From assembly GCA_026008535.1 (NCBI GenBank), contig BRKX01000013.1, positions 58,663,726 to 58,727,725 of the forward strand: 64,000 nucleotides of DNA, read 5' to 3'. The notes beneath the pieces were generated by a model, which was not told the DNA's origin, searched no databases, and saw only the letters and a program-made list of their open reading frames with translations. Origin of the DNA: Perilla frutescens (lineage: Eukaryota; Streptophyta; Magnoliopsida; Lamiales; Lamiaceae). Positions 51,149 to 63,779 of this stretch are shown piece by piece; positions within the stretch are counted from its first letter, which is position 1, and each line of letters begins with the position of its first letter. The translations under genes were made by a program, and so were the position numbers.

Positions 51149-52591
51149 ATGCCTAATCCGTCCACTTTTGAAAAAATCAAATTTTTGAGCCCGCCCAAAG
51201 GGGTACCCCTTTGGCCGGTGACCAGATTTGGCCCCTTTTTTGGCAGCCGTCAGTAAAACGGCTGTTACTCTCTCCAGAAGTAAGCGTTACCCGTGATTCT
51301 TGTTGCGTTGGATTCCTAACTCAAATATCTACCCTCGCAAAAGTCGAACCTGTAGAAACCCTATTTGAGTCGGCCTCTAGGTGATAATTAAGTTGATTTC
51401 CAAAACCGTCACCTCTTATGTAGGGATCGGGGTGAACGTCGGGTTTTTCATTGAGTCTAGCATTTTTAAACACTAGAGTCCATTATGCATCATTCCATAT
51501 GATCATATATGCCTAATCCGTCCACTTTTGAAAAAATCAAATTTTTGAGCCCGCCCAAAGGGGTACCCCTTTGGCCGGTGGCCAGATTTGGCCCGGTTTT
51601 TTGGCAGCCGTCAGTAAAACGGCTATAACTCTCTCCAGAAGAAAGCTTTACCTGTGATTCTTGTTACGTTGGATTCCTAACTCAAATATCTACACTACCC
51701 AAAGTCGAACTGGTAGAAAACCTATTTGAGTCGGCCTCTAGGTGATTATCCAGTTGATTTCCAAAACCGTCACCTCTTATGTAGGGATCGGGGTGAACGT
51801 CGGGTTTTTCATTGAGTCTAGTATTTTTAAACACTAGAGTCCATTATGCATCATTCCATATGATCATATATGCCTAATCCGTCCACTTTTGAAAAAATCA
51901 AATTTTTGAGCCCGCCCAAAGGGGTACCCCTTTGGCCGGTGGCCAGATTTGGCCCGGTTTTCTGGCAGCTGTCAGTAAAACGGCTATAACTCTCTCCAGA
52001 AGAAAGCTTTACCCGTGATTCTTGTTACGTTGGATTCCTAACTCAAATATCTACACTACCAAAAATCGAACCGGTAGAAACACTATTTGAGTCGGCCTCT
52101 AAGTGATTATCAAGTTGATTTCCAAAACCGTCACCTCTTATGTAGGGATTGGGGTGAACGTCGGGTTTTTCATTGAGTCTAGCATTTTTGAACACTAGAG
52201 TCCATTATGAATCAATCCATATGATCATATATGCCTAATCCGTCCACTTTTGAAAAAATCAAATTTTTGAGCCCACCCAAAGGGGTACCCCTTTGGCCGG
52301 TGACCAGATTTGGCCCCGTTTTTTGGCAGCCGTCAGTAAAACGGCTGTTACTCTCTCCAGAAGTAAGCGTTACCCGTGATTCTTGTTGCGTTGGATTCCT
52401 AACTCAAATATCTACACTACCAAAAGTCGAACCTGTAGAAACACTATTTGAGTCGGCCTCTAGGTGATTATCCAGTTGATTTCCAAAACCATCACCTCTT
52501 ATCTAGGGATCGGGGTGAACGTCGGGTTTTTCATTGAGTCTAGCATTTTTGAACACTAGAGTCCATTATGCATCAATCCATATGATCATAT
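51149..52591 (+). repeat. 4-monomer higher-order repeat, copy 2 (1443 bp)
   Basis: Monomers 51149, 51509, 51870 and 52231 form a direct tandem copy of 49706-51148. The near-identity means either a recent unequal exchange or an assembly duplication. The last monomer type (52231) occurs again at 54758 and 60893, with 'gcccaccc', 'ggtgaccag', 'accatcacc' and 'tatctaggg'. Confidence 0.92.
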
Positions 52592-53346
52592 ATGCCTAAT
52601 CCGTCCACTTTTGAAAAAATCAAATTTTTGAGCCCGCCCAAAGGGGTACCCCTTTGGCCGGTGGCGAGATTTGGCCCCGTTTTATGGCAGCCGTCAGTAA
52701 AACGGCTGTAACTCTCTCCAGAAGTAAGCATTACCCGTGATTCTTGTTGCGTTGGATTCCTAACTCAAATATCTACCCTACCAAAAGTCGAACCTGTAGA
52801 AACCCTATTTGAGTCGGCCTCTAGGTGATTATCAAGTTTATTTTCAAAACCGTCACCTCTTATGTAGGGATCGGGGTGAACGTCAGGTTTTTCATTGAGT
52901 CTAGCATTTTTGAACACTAGAGTCCATTATGCATCAATCCATATGATCATATATGCCTAATCCGTCCACTTTTGAAAAAATCAAATTTTTGAGCCCGCTG
53001 AAAGGGGTACCCCTTTGGCCGGTGGCCAGATTTGGCCCGATTTTCTAGCAGTCGTCAGTAAAACGGATATAACTCTCTCCAGAAGTAAGCTTTACCCGTG
53101 ATTCTTGTTACTTTGGATTCCTAACTCAAATATCTACACTACCAAAAGTCGAACTGGTAGAAACCCTATTTGAGTAGGCCTCTAGGTGATTATCTAGTTG
53201 ATTTCCAAAACCGTCACCTCTTATGTAGGGATCGGGGTGAACGTCGGGTTTTTAATTGAGTCTAGCATTTTGTAACACTAGAGTCCATTATGAATCAATC
53301 CATATGATCATATATGCCTAATCCGTCCACTTTTGAATAAATCAAG

Positions 53347-53367
53347 TTTTTGAGCCCGCCCAAAGGG
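53347..53367. other. Crossover interval in chimeric monomer 53314
   Basis: The left part of monomer 53314 ('gaataaatcaag') matches monomer 55841, and the right part ('gggttactcc') matches monomer 56201. Upstream, 52231-53346 aligns with 54758 onward at 2527 bp; downstream, 53368 to about 54400 aligns at 2887 bp, exactly one monomer more. The switch must lie in these 21 bases, which are identical in both parents. It is a textbook one-monomer deletion by unequal exchange, or the reverse insertion. Confidence 0.82.
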
Positions 53368-54541
53368 TTACTCCTTTGGCCGGTGGCCAGATTTGGCCCC
53401 GTTTTCTGGCAGCCGTCAGTAAAACAGCTGTTACTCTCTCCAGAAGTATGCTTTACCCGTGATTCTTGTTACGTTGGATTCCTAACTCAAATATCTACAC
53501 TACCAAAAGTCGAACTGGTAGAAACCCTATTTGAGTCGGCCTCTAGGTGATTATCCAGTTGATTTCCAAAACCGTCACCTCTTATGTAGGGATCGGGGTG
53601 AACGTAGGGTTTTTCATTGAGTCTAGCATTTTTGAACACTAGAGTCCATTATGAATCAATCCGTATGATCATATATGCCTAATCCGTCCACTTTTGAAAA
53701 AATCAAATTTTTGAGCCCGCCCAAAGGGGTACCCCTTTGGCCGGTGGCCAGATTTGGCCCGGTTTTCTGGCAGCCGTCAGTAAAACGGCTATAACTCTCT
53801 CCTGAAATAAGCTTTATCCGTGATTCTTGTTACGTTGGATTCCTAACTCAAATATCTACACTACCAAAAGTCGAACTGGTAGAAACCCTATTTGAGTCGG
53901 CCTCTAGGTGGTTATCCAGTTGATTTCCAAAACCGTCACCTCTTATGTAGGGATCGGGGTGAACGTCGGGTTTTTCATTGAGTCTAGCATTTTTGAACAC
54001 TAGAGTCCATTATGAATCAATCCATATGGTCATATATGCCTAATCCGTCCACTTTTGAAAAAATCAAATTTTTTAGCCCGCCCAAAGGGGTACCCCTTTG
54101 GCCGGTGGTGAGATTTGGCCCCGTTTTCTGGCAGCCGTCAGTAAAACGGCTGTAACTCTCTCCAGAAGTAAGCGTTACCCGTGATTCTTGTTGCGTTGGA
54201 TTCCTAACTCAAATATCTACCCTACCAAAAGTCGATCCTGTAGAAACCCTATTTGAGTCGGCCTCTAGGTGATTATCAAGTTTATTTTCAAAACCGTCAC
54301 CTCTTATGTAGGGATCGGGGTGAACGTCGGGTTTTTCATTGAGTCTAGCATTTTTGAACACTAGAGTCCATTATGCATCAATCCATATGATCATATATGC
54401 CTAATCCGTCCACTTTTGAAAAAATCAAGTTTTTGAGCCCGCCCAAAAGGGTACCCCTTTGGCCGGTGGCCAGATTTGGCCCGGTTTTCTGGCAGCCGTC
54501 AGTAAAACGGCTGTAACTCTCTCCAGAAGTAAGCGTTACCC

Positions 54542-57500
54542 GTGATTCTTGTTGCGTTGGATTCCTAACTCAAATATCTACCCTACCAAAAATCAAACCG
54601 GTAGAAACACTATTTGAGTCGGCCTCTAAGTGATTATCAAGTTGATTTCCAAAACCGTCACCTCTTATGTAGGGATCGGGGTGAACGTCGGGTTTTTCAT
54701 TGAGTCTAGCATTTTTGAACACTAGAGTCCATTATGAATCAATCCATATGATCATATATGCCTAATCCGTCCACTTTTGAAAAAATCAAATTTTTGAGCC
54801 CACCCAAAGGGGTACCCCTTTGGCCGGTGACCAGATTTGGCCCCGTTTTTTGGCAGCCGTCAGTAAAACGGCTGTTACTCTCTCCAGAAGTAAGCGTTAC
54901 CCGTGATTCTTGTTGCGTTGGATTCCTAACTCAAATATCTACACTACCAAAAGTCGAACCTGTAGAAACCCTATTTGAGTCGGCCTCTAGGTGATTATCC
55001 AGTTGATTTCCAAAACCATCACCTCTTATCTAGGGATCGGGGTGAACGTCGGGTTTTTCATTGAGTCTAGCATTTTTGAACACTAGAGTCCATTATGCAT
55101 CAATCCATATGATCATATATGCCTAATCCGTCCACTTTTGAAAAAATCAAATTTTTGAGCCCGCCCAAAGGGGTACCCCTTTGGCCGGTGGCGAGATTTG
55201 GCCCCGTTTTATGGCAGCCGTCAGTAAAACGGCTGTAACTATCTCCAGAAGTAAGCGTTACCCGTGATTCTTGTTGCGTTGGATTCCTAACTCAAATATC
55301 TACCCTACCAAAAGTCGAACCTGTAGAAACCCTATTTGAGTCGGCCTCTAGGTGATTATCAAGTTTATTTTCAAAACCGTCACCTCTTATGTAGGGATCG
55401 GGGTGAACGTCGGGTTTTTCATTGAGTCTAGCATTTTTGAACACTAGAGTCCATTATGCATCAATCCATATGATCATATATGCCTAATCCGTCCACTTTT
55501 GAAAAAATCAAATTTTTGAGACCGCCCAAAGGGGTACCCCTTTGGCCGGTGGCCAGATTTGGCCCGGTTTTCTAGCAGTCGTCAGTAAAACGGCTATAAC
55601 TCTCTCCAGAAGTAAGCTTTACCCGTGATTCTTGTTACTTTGGATTCCTAACTCAAATATCTACACTACCAAAAGTCGAACTGGTAGAAACCCTATTTGA
55701 GTCGGCCTCTAGGTGATTATCTAGTTGATTTCCAAAACCGTCACCTCTTATGTAGGGATCGGGGTGAACGTCGGGTTTTTAATTGAGTCTAGCATTTTGT
55801 AACACTAGAGTCCATTATGAATCAATCCATATGATCATATATGCCTAATCCGTCCACTTTTGAATAAATCAAGTTTTTGAGCCCGCCCAAAGGGGTACCC
55901 CTTTGGCCGGTGGCCAGATTTGGCCCGGTTTCTGGCAGCCGTCAGTAAAACGGCTGTAACTCTCTCCAGAAGTAAGCTTTACCCGTGATTCTTTTTGCGT
56001 TGGATTCCTAACTCAAATATCTACCCTACCAAAAATCGAACCGGTAGAAACACTATTTGAGTCGGCCTCTAAGTGATTATCAAGTTGATTTCCAAAACCG
56101 TCACCTCTTATGTAGGGATCGGGGTGAACGTCGGGTTTTTCATTGAGTCTAGAATTTTTGAACACTAGAGTCCATTATGAATCAATCCATATGATCATAT
56201 ATGCCTAATCCGTCCACTTTTGAAAAAATCAAATTTTTGAGCCCGCCCAAAGGGTTACTCCTTTGGCCGGTGGCCAGATTTGGCCCCGTTTTCTGGCAGC
56301 CGTCAGTAAAACAGCTGTTACTCTCTCCAGAAGTATGCTTTACCCATGATTCTTGTTACGTTGGATTCCTAACTCAAATATCTACACTACCAAAAGTCGA
56401 ACTGGTAGAAACCCTATTTGAGTCGGCCTCTAGGTGATTATCCAGTTGATTTCCAAAACCGTCACCTCTTATGTAGGGATCGGGGTGAACGTAGGGTTTT
56501 TCATTGAGTCTAGCATTTTTGAACACTAGAGTCCATTATGAATCAATCCGTATGATCATATATGCCTAATCCGTCCACTTATGAAAAAATCAACTTTTTG
56601 AGCCCGCCCAAAGGGGTACCCCTTTGGCCGGTGGCCAGATTTGGCCCGGTTTTCTGGCAGCCGTCAGTAAAACGGCTATAACTCTCTCCTGAAATAAGCC
56701 TTATCCGTGATTCTTGTTACGTTGGATTCCTAACTCAAATATCTACACTACCAAAAGTCGAACTGGTAGAAACCCTATTTGAGTCGGCCTCTAGGTGGTT
56801 ATCCAGTTGATTTCCAAAACCGTCACCTCTTATGTAGGGATCGGGGTGAACGTCGGGTTTTTCATTGAGTCTAGCATTTTTGAACACTAGAGTCCATTAT
56901 GAATCAATCCATATGGTCATATATGCCTAATCCGTCCACTTTTGAAAAAATCAAATTTTTTAGCCCGCCCAAAGGGGTACCCCTTTGGCCGGTGGTGAGA
57001 TTTGGCCCCGTTTTCTGGCAGCCGTCAGTAAAACGGCTGTAACTCTCTCCAGAAGTAAGCGTTACCCGTGATTCTTGTTGCGTTGGATTTCTAACTCAAA
57101 TATCTACCCTACCAAAAGTTGAACCTGTAGAAACCCTATTTGAGTCGGCCTCTAGGTGATTATCAAGTTTATTTTCAAAACCGTCACCTCTTATGTAGGG
57201 ATCGGGGTGAACGTCGGGTTTTTCATTGAGTCTAGCATTTTTGAACACTATAGTCTATTATGCATCAATCCATATGATCATATATGCCTAATCCGTCCAC
57301 TTTTGAAAAAATCAAGTTTTTGAGCCCGCCCAAAGGGGTACTCCTTTGGCCGGTGGCCAGATTTGGCCCGGTTTTCTAGCAGCCGTCAGTAAAACGGCTG
57401 TAACTCTCTCCAGAAGTAAGCGTTACCCGTGATTCTTGTTGCGTTGGATTCCTAACTCAAATATCTACCCTACCAAAAATCGAACCGGTAGAAACACTAT

Positions 57501-57865
57501 TTGAGTCGGCCTCTAAGTGATTATCAAGTTGATTTCCAAAACCGTCACCTCTTATGTAGGGATCGGGGTGAACGTCGGGTTTTTCATTGAGTCTAGCATT
57601 TTTGAACACTAGAGTCCATTATGAATCAATCCATATGATCATATATGCCTAATCCGTCCACTTTTGAAAAAATCAAATTTTTAAGCCCGCCCAAAGGGTT
57701 ACTCCTTTGGCCGGTGGCCAGATTTGGCCCCGTTTTCTGGCAGCCGTCAGTAAAACGGCTGTTACTCTCTCCAGAAGTATGCTTTACCCGTGATTCTTGT
57801 TACGTTGGATTCCTAACTCAAATATCTACACTACCAAAAGTCGAACTGGTAGAAACCCTATTTGA
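54542..57865 (+). repeat. 17-monomer repeat (6135 bp), copy 1, visible match
   Basis: This segment matches 60677-64000 at a constant 6135-bp offset (17 x 361 less two bases). Shared rare variants include 'aaatcaaaccgg', 'taactatctcc', 'gagaccgccc', 'gaataaatc', 'cccggtttctgg', 'ccacttatgaaaaaatcaac', 'ataagccttatcc' and 'ctatagtctatt'. The only difference I found is t at 57342 against c at 63477. The match is cut by the window end, so the duplicated length is at least 3.3 kb. Confidence 0.92.
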
Positions 57866-58920
57866 GTCGGCCTCTAGGTGATTATCCAGTTGATTTCCAA
57901 AACCGTCAACTCTTATGTAGGGATCGGGGTGAACGTAGGGTTTTTCATTGAGTCTAGCATTTTTGAACACTAGAGTCCATTATGAATCAATCCATATGAT
58001 CATATATGCCTAATCCGTCCACTTTTGAAAAAATCAAATTTTTGAGCTCGCCCAAAGGGGTACCCCTTTGGCCGGTGGCCAGATTTGGCCCGGTTTTCTG
58101 ACAGCCGTCAGTAAAACGACTATAACTCTCTCCAGAAATAAGCTTTATCCGTGATTCTTGTTACGTTGGATTCCTAACTGAAATATATACACTACCAAAA
58201 GTCGATCTGGTAGAAACCCTATTTGAGTCGGCCTCTAGGTGATTATCCAGTTGATTTCCAAAACCATCACCTCTTATGTAGGGATCGGGGTGAACGTCGG
58301 GTTTTTCATTGAGTCTAGCATTTTTGAACATTAGAGTCCATTATGAATCAATCCATATGGTCATATATGCCTAATCCGTCCACTTTTGAAAAAATCTAAT
58401 TTTTTAGCCCGCCCAAAGGGGTACCCTTTTGGCCGGTGGCTAGATTTGGCCCCGTTTTCTGGCAGCCGTCAGTAAAACGGCTGTAACTCTCTCCAGAAGT
58501 AAGCTTTACCCGTGATTCTTGTTGCGTTGGATACCTAACTCAAATATCTACCCTACCAAAAATCGAACCGGTAGAAACCCTATTTGAGTCGGCCTCTAGG
58601 TGATTATCAAGTTGATTTCCAAAACCGTCACCTCTTATGTAGGGATCGGGGTGAACGTCGGGTTTTTCATTGAGTCTAGATTTTTTGAACACTAGAGTCC
58701 ATTATGAATCAATCCATATGATCATATATGCCTAATCCGCCCACTTTTGAAAAAATCAAATTTTTGAGCCCGCCCAAAGGGTTACTCCTTTGGCCGGTGG
58801 CCAAATTTGGCCACGTTTTCTGGCAGCCGTCAGTAAAACGGCTGTAACTCTCTCCAAAAGTAAGCTTTACCAGTGATTCTTGTTGCGTTGGATTCCTAAC
58901 TCAAATATCTACCCTACCAA
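57645..58920 (+). repeat. 5-monomer repeat, copy 1 (offset 1804 bp)
   Basis: Monomers 57645, 58006, 58367 and the first half of 58728 match 59449, 59810, 60171 and 60532. Shared variants are 'gttactcc' with 'agtatgc', 'ctgacagcc' with 'aacgactataac', 'ggatacctaac', and 'ccgcccac' with 'ccaaatttggccacg'. Several differences exist, for example 'gagctcgccc' and 'aaaatctaat' in this copy. The unit is five monomers less one base because 58728 is 360 bp. Confidence 0.8.
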
Positions 58921-59448
58921 AAGTCGAACCAGTACAAACCCTACTTGAGTCGGCCTGTAGGTGATTATCAAGTTGATTTCCAAAACCGTCACCTCTTATG
59001 TAGGGATCGGGGTGAACGTCGGGTTTTCATTGAGTCTAGCATGTTTGAACACTAGAGTCCATTATGAATCAATCCATAGGATCATATATGCCTAATCCGT
59101 CCACTTTTGAAAAAATCAAGTTTTTGAGCCCGCCCAAAGGGGTACCCCTTTGGCCGGTGGCCAGATTTGGCCCGGTTTTCTGGCAGCCGTCAGTAAAACG
59201 ACTGTAACTCTCTCCAGAAGTAAGCGTTACCCGTGATTCTTGTTGCGTTGGATTCCTAACTCAAATATCTACCCTACCAAAAATCGAACCGGTAGAAACA
59301 CTATTTGAGTCGGCCTCTAAGTGATTATCAAGTTGATTTCCAAAACCGTCACCTCTTATGTAGGGATCGGGGTGAACGTCGGGTTTTTCATTGAGTCTAG
59401 CATTTTTGAACACTAGAGTCCATTATGAATCAATCCATATGATCATAT

Positions 59449-60724
59449 ATGCCTAATCCGTCCACTTTTGAAAAAATCAAATTTTTAAGCCCGCCCAAAG
59501 GGTTACTCCTTTGGCCGGTGGCCAGATTTGGCCCCGTTTTCTGGCAGCCGTCAGTAAAACGGCTGTTACTCTCTCCAGAAGTATGCTTTACCCGTGATTC
59601 TTGTTACGTTGGATTCCTAACTCAAATATCTACACTACCAAAAGTCGAACTGGTAGAAACCCTATTTGAGTCGGCCTCTAGGTGATTATCCAGTTGATTT
59701 CCAAAACCGTCACCTCTTATGTAGGGATCGGGGTGAACGTAGGGTTTTTCATTGAGTCTAGCATTTTTGAACACTAGAGTCCATTATGAATCAATCCATA
59801 TGATCATATATGCCTAATCCGTCCACTTTTGAAAAAATCAAATTTTTTAGCCCGCCCAAAGGGGTACCCCTTTGGCCGGTGGCCAGATTTGGCCCGGTTT
59901 TCTGACAGCCGTCAGTAAAACGACTATAACTCTCTCCAGAAATAAGCTTTATCCGTGATTCTTGTTACGTTGGATTCCTAACTGAAATATATACACTACC
60001 AAAAGTCGATCTGGTAGAAACCCTATTTGAGTCGGCCTCTAGGTGATTATCCAGTTGATTTCCAAAACCGTCACCTCTTATGTAGGGATCGGGGTGAACG
60101 TCGGGTTTTTCATTGAGTCTAGCATTTTTGAACATTAGAGTCCATTATGAATCAATCCATATGGTCATATATGCCTAATCCGTCCACTTTTGAAAAAATC
60201 AAATTTTTTAGCCCGCCCAAAGGGGTACCCCTTTGGCCGGTGGCTAGATTTGGCCCCGTTTTCTGGCAGCCGTCAGTAAAACGGCTGTAACTCTCTCCAG
60301 AAGTAAGCTTTACCCGTGATTCTTGTTGCGTTGGATACCTAACTCAAATATCTACCCTACCTAAAATCGAACCGGTAGAAACCCTATTTGAGTCGGCCTC
60401 TAGGTGATTATCAAGTTGATTTCCAAAACCGTCACCTCTTATGTAGGGATCGGGGTGAACGTCGGGTTTTTCATTGAGTCTAGATTTTTTGAACACTAGA
60501 GTCCATTATGAATCAATCCATATGATCATATATGCCTAATCCGCCCACTTTTGAAAAAATCAAATTTTTGAGCCCGCCCAAAGGGTTACTCCTTTGGCCG
60601 GTGGCCAAATTTGGCCACGTTTTCTGGCAGCCGTCAGTAAAACGGCTGTAACTCTCTCCAAAAGTAAGCTTTACCAGTGATTCTTGTTGCGTTGGATTCC
60701 TAACTCAAATATCTACCCTACCAA
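59449..60724 (+). repeat. 5-monomer repeat, copy 2
   Basis: Second copy of 57645-58920. It ends inside monomer 60532, whose second half instead carries 'aaaatcaaaccggtagaaac', as in monomer 54397. Private changes here include 'ttttttagcccg' in 59810 and 'ctacctaaaatc' in 60171. Confidence 0.8.
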
Positions 60725-60725
60725 A
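60677..60725. other. Crossover interval in chimeric monomer 60532
   Basis: Up to the 'a' at 60676 ('taccagtg') the monomer follows 58728. From 'aatcaaacc' just past 60725 it follows 54397 and then the whole 6135-bp repeat. The roughly 49 bases between are identical in both parents. The 5-monomer repeat ends here and the 17-monomer repeat begins. Confidence 0.8.
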
Positions 60726-63700
60726 AATCAAACCGGTAGAAACACTATTTGAGTCGGCCTCTAAGTGATTATCAAGTTGATTTCCAAAACCGTCACCTCT
60801 TATGTAGGGATCGGGGTGAACGTCGGGTTTTTCATTGAGTCTAGCATTTTTGAACACTAGAGTCCATTATGAATCAATCCATATGATCATATATGCCTAA
60901 TCCGTCCACTTTTGAAAAAATCAAATTTTTGAGCCCACCCAAAGGGGTACCCCTTTGGCCGGTGACCAGATTTGGCCCCGTTTTTTGGCAGCCGTCAGTA
61001 AAACGGCTGTTACTCTCTCCAGAAGTAAGCGTTACCCGTGATTCTTGTTGCGTTGGATTCCTAACTCAAATATCTACACTACCAAAAGTCGAACCTGTAG
61101 AAACCCTATTTGAGTCGGCCTCTAGGTGATTATCCAGTTGATTTCCAAAACCATCACCTCTTATCTAGGGATCGGGGTGAACGTCGGGTTTTTCATTGAG
61201 TCTAGCATTTTTGAACACTAGAGTCCATTATGCATCAATCCATATGATCATATATGCCTAATCCGTCCACTTTTGAAAAAATCAAATTTTTGAGCCCGCC
61301 CAAAGGGGTACCCCTTTGGCCGGTGGCGAGATTTGGCCCCGTTTTATGGCAGCCGTCAGTAAAACGGCTGTAACTATCTCCAGAAGTAAGCGTTACCCGT
61401 GATTCTTGTTGCGTTGGATTCCTAACTCAAATATCTACCCTACCAAAAGTCGAACCTGTAGAAACCCTATTTGAGTCGGCCTCTAGGTGATTATCAAGTT
61501 TATTTTCAAAACCGTCACCTCTTATGTAGGGATCGGGGTGAACGTCGGGTTTTTCATTGAGTCTAGCATTTTTGAACACTAGAGTCCATTATGCATCAAT
61601 CCATATGATCATATATGCCTAATCCGTCCACTTTTGAAAAAATCAAATTTTTGAGACCGCCCAAAGGGGTACCCCTTTGGCCGGTGGCCAGATTTGGCCC
61701 GGTTTTCTAGCAGTCGTCAGTAAAACGGCTATAACTCTCTCCAGAAGTAAGCTTTACCCGTGATTCTTGTTACTTTGGATTCCTAACTCAAATATCTACA
61801 CTACCAAAAGTCGAACTGGTAGAAACCCTATTTGAGTCGGCCTCTAGGTGATTATCTAGTTGATTTCCAAAACCGTCACCTCTTATGTAGGGATCGGGGT
61901 GAACGTCGGGTTTTTAATTGAGTCTAGCATTTTGTAACACTAGAGTCCATTATGAATCAATCCATATGATCATATATGCCTAATCCGTCCACTTTTGAAT
62001 AAATCAAGTTTTTGAGCCCGCCCAAAGGGGTACCCCTTTGGCCGGTGGCCAGATTTGGCCCGGTTTCTGGCAGCCGTCAGTAAAACGGCTGTAACTCTCT
62101 CCAGAAGTAAGCTTTACCCGTGATTCTTTTTGCGTTGGATTCCTAACTCAAATATCTACCCTACCAAAAATCGAACCGGTAGAAACACTATTTGAGTCGG
62201 CCTCTAAGTGATTATCAAGTTGATTTCCAAAACCGTCACCTCTTATGTAGGGATCGGGGTGAACGTCGGGTTTTTCATTGAGTCTAGAATTTTTGAACAC
62301 TAGAGTCCATTATGAATCAATCCATATGATCATATATGCCTAATCCGTCCACTTTTGAAAAAATCAAATTTTTGAGCCCGCCCAAAGGGTTACTCCTTTG
62401 GCCGGTGGCCAGATTTGGCCCCGTTTTCTGGCAGCCGTCAGTAAAACAGCTGTTACTCTCTCCAGAAGTATGCTTTACCCATGATTCTTGTTACGTTGGA
62501 TTCCTAACTCAAATATCTACACTACCAAAAGTCGAACTGGTAGAAACCCTATTTGAGTCGGCCTCTAGGTGATTATCCAGTTGATTTCCAAAACCGTCAC
62601 CTCTTATGTAGGGATCGGGGTGAACGTAGGGTTTTTCATTGAGTCTAGCATTTTTGAACACTAGAGTCCATTATGAATCAATCCGTATGATCATATATGC
62701 CTAATCCGTCCACTTATGAAAAAATCAACTTTTTGAGCCCGCCCAAAGGGGTACCCCTTTGGCCGGTGGCCAGATTTGGCCCGGTTTTCTGGCAGCCGTC
62801 AGTAAAACGGCTATAACTCTCTCCTGAAATAAGCCTTATCCGTGATTCTTGTTACGTTGGATTCCTAACTCAAATATCTACACTACCAAAAGTCGAACTG
62901 GTAGAAACCCTATTTGAGTCGGCCTCTAGGTGGTTATCCAGTTGATTTCCAAAACCGTCACCTCTTATGTAGGGATCGGGGTGAACGTCGGGTTTTTCAT
63001 TGAGTCTAGCATTTTTGAACACTAGAGTCCATTATGAATCAATCCATATGGTCATATATGCCTAATCCGTCCACTTTTGAAAAAATCAAATTTTTTAGCC
63101 CGCCCAAAGGGGTACCCCTTTGGCCGGTGGTGAGATTTGGCCCCGTTTTCTGGCAGCCGTCAGTAAAACGGCTGTAACTCTCTCCAGAAGTAAGCGTTAC
63201 CCGTGATTCTTGTTGCGTTGGATTTCTAACTCAAATATCTACCCTACCAAAAGTTGAACCTGTAGAAACCCTATTTGAGTCGGCCTCTAGGTGATTATCA
63301 AGTTTATTTTCAAAACCGTCACCTCTTATGTAGGGATCGGGGTGAACGTCGGGTTTTTCATTGAGTCTAGCATTTTTGAACACTATAGTCTATTATGCAT
63401 CAATCCATATGATCATATATGCCTAATCCGTCCACTTTTGAAAAAATCAAGTTTTTGAGCCCGCCCAAAGGGGTACCCCTTTGGCCGGTGGCCAGATTTG
63501 GCCCGGTTTTCTAGCAGCCGTCAGTAAAACGGCTGTAACTCTCTCCAGAAGTAAGCGTTACCCGTGATTCTTGTTGCGTTGGATTCCTAACTCAAATATC
63601 TACCCTACCAAAAATCGAACCGGTAGAAACACTATTTGAGTCGGCCTCTAAGTGATTATCAAGTTGATTTCCAAAACCGTCACCTCTTATGTAGGGATCG

Positions 63701-63779
63701 GGGTGAACGTCGGGTTTTTCATTGAGTCTAGCATTTTTGAACACTAGAGTCCATTATGAATCAATCCATATGATCATAT

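Larger units (their letters stand above)
47541..52591 (+). repeat. Sub-array IV: 14 monomers, 'agaagaaagc' subfamily
   Basis: The interval is marked by 'gcatcattccatatg' at the start and 'agaagaaagctttacc' inside monomers 47901, 48623, 50066, 50427, 51509 and 51870, and by 360-bp monomers with 'ggccccttttttgg' (47541, 49706, 51149). Monomers 48262 and 48984 are a pair 722 bp apart ('aatccatcc', 'gcccggcc'). The first two monomers (47541, 47901) recur at 49706/50066 and again at 51149/51509. Confidence 0.8.
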
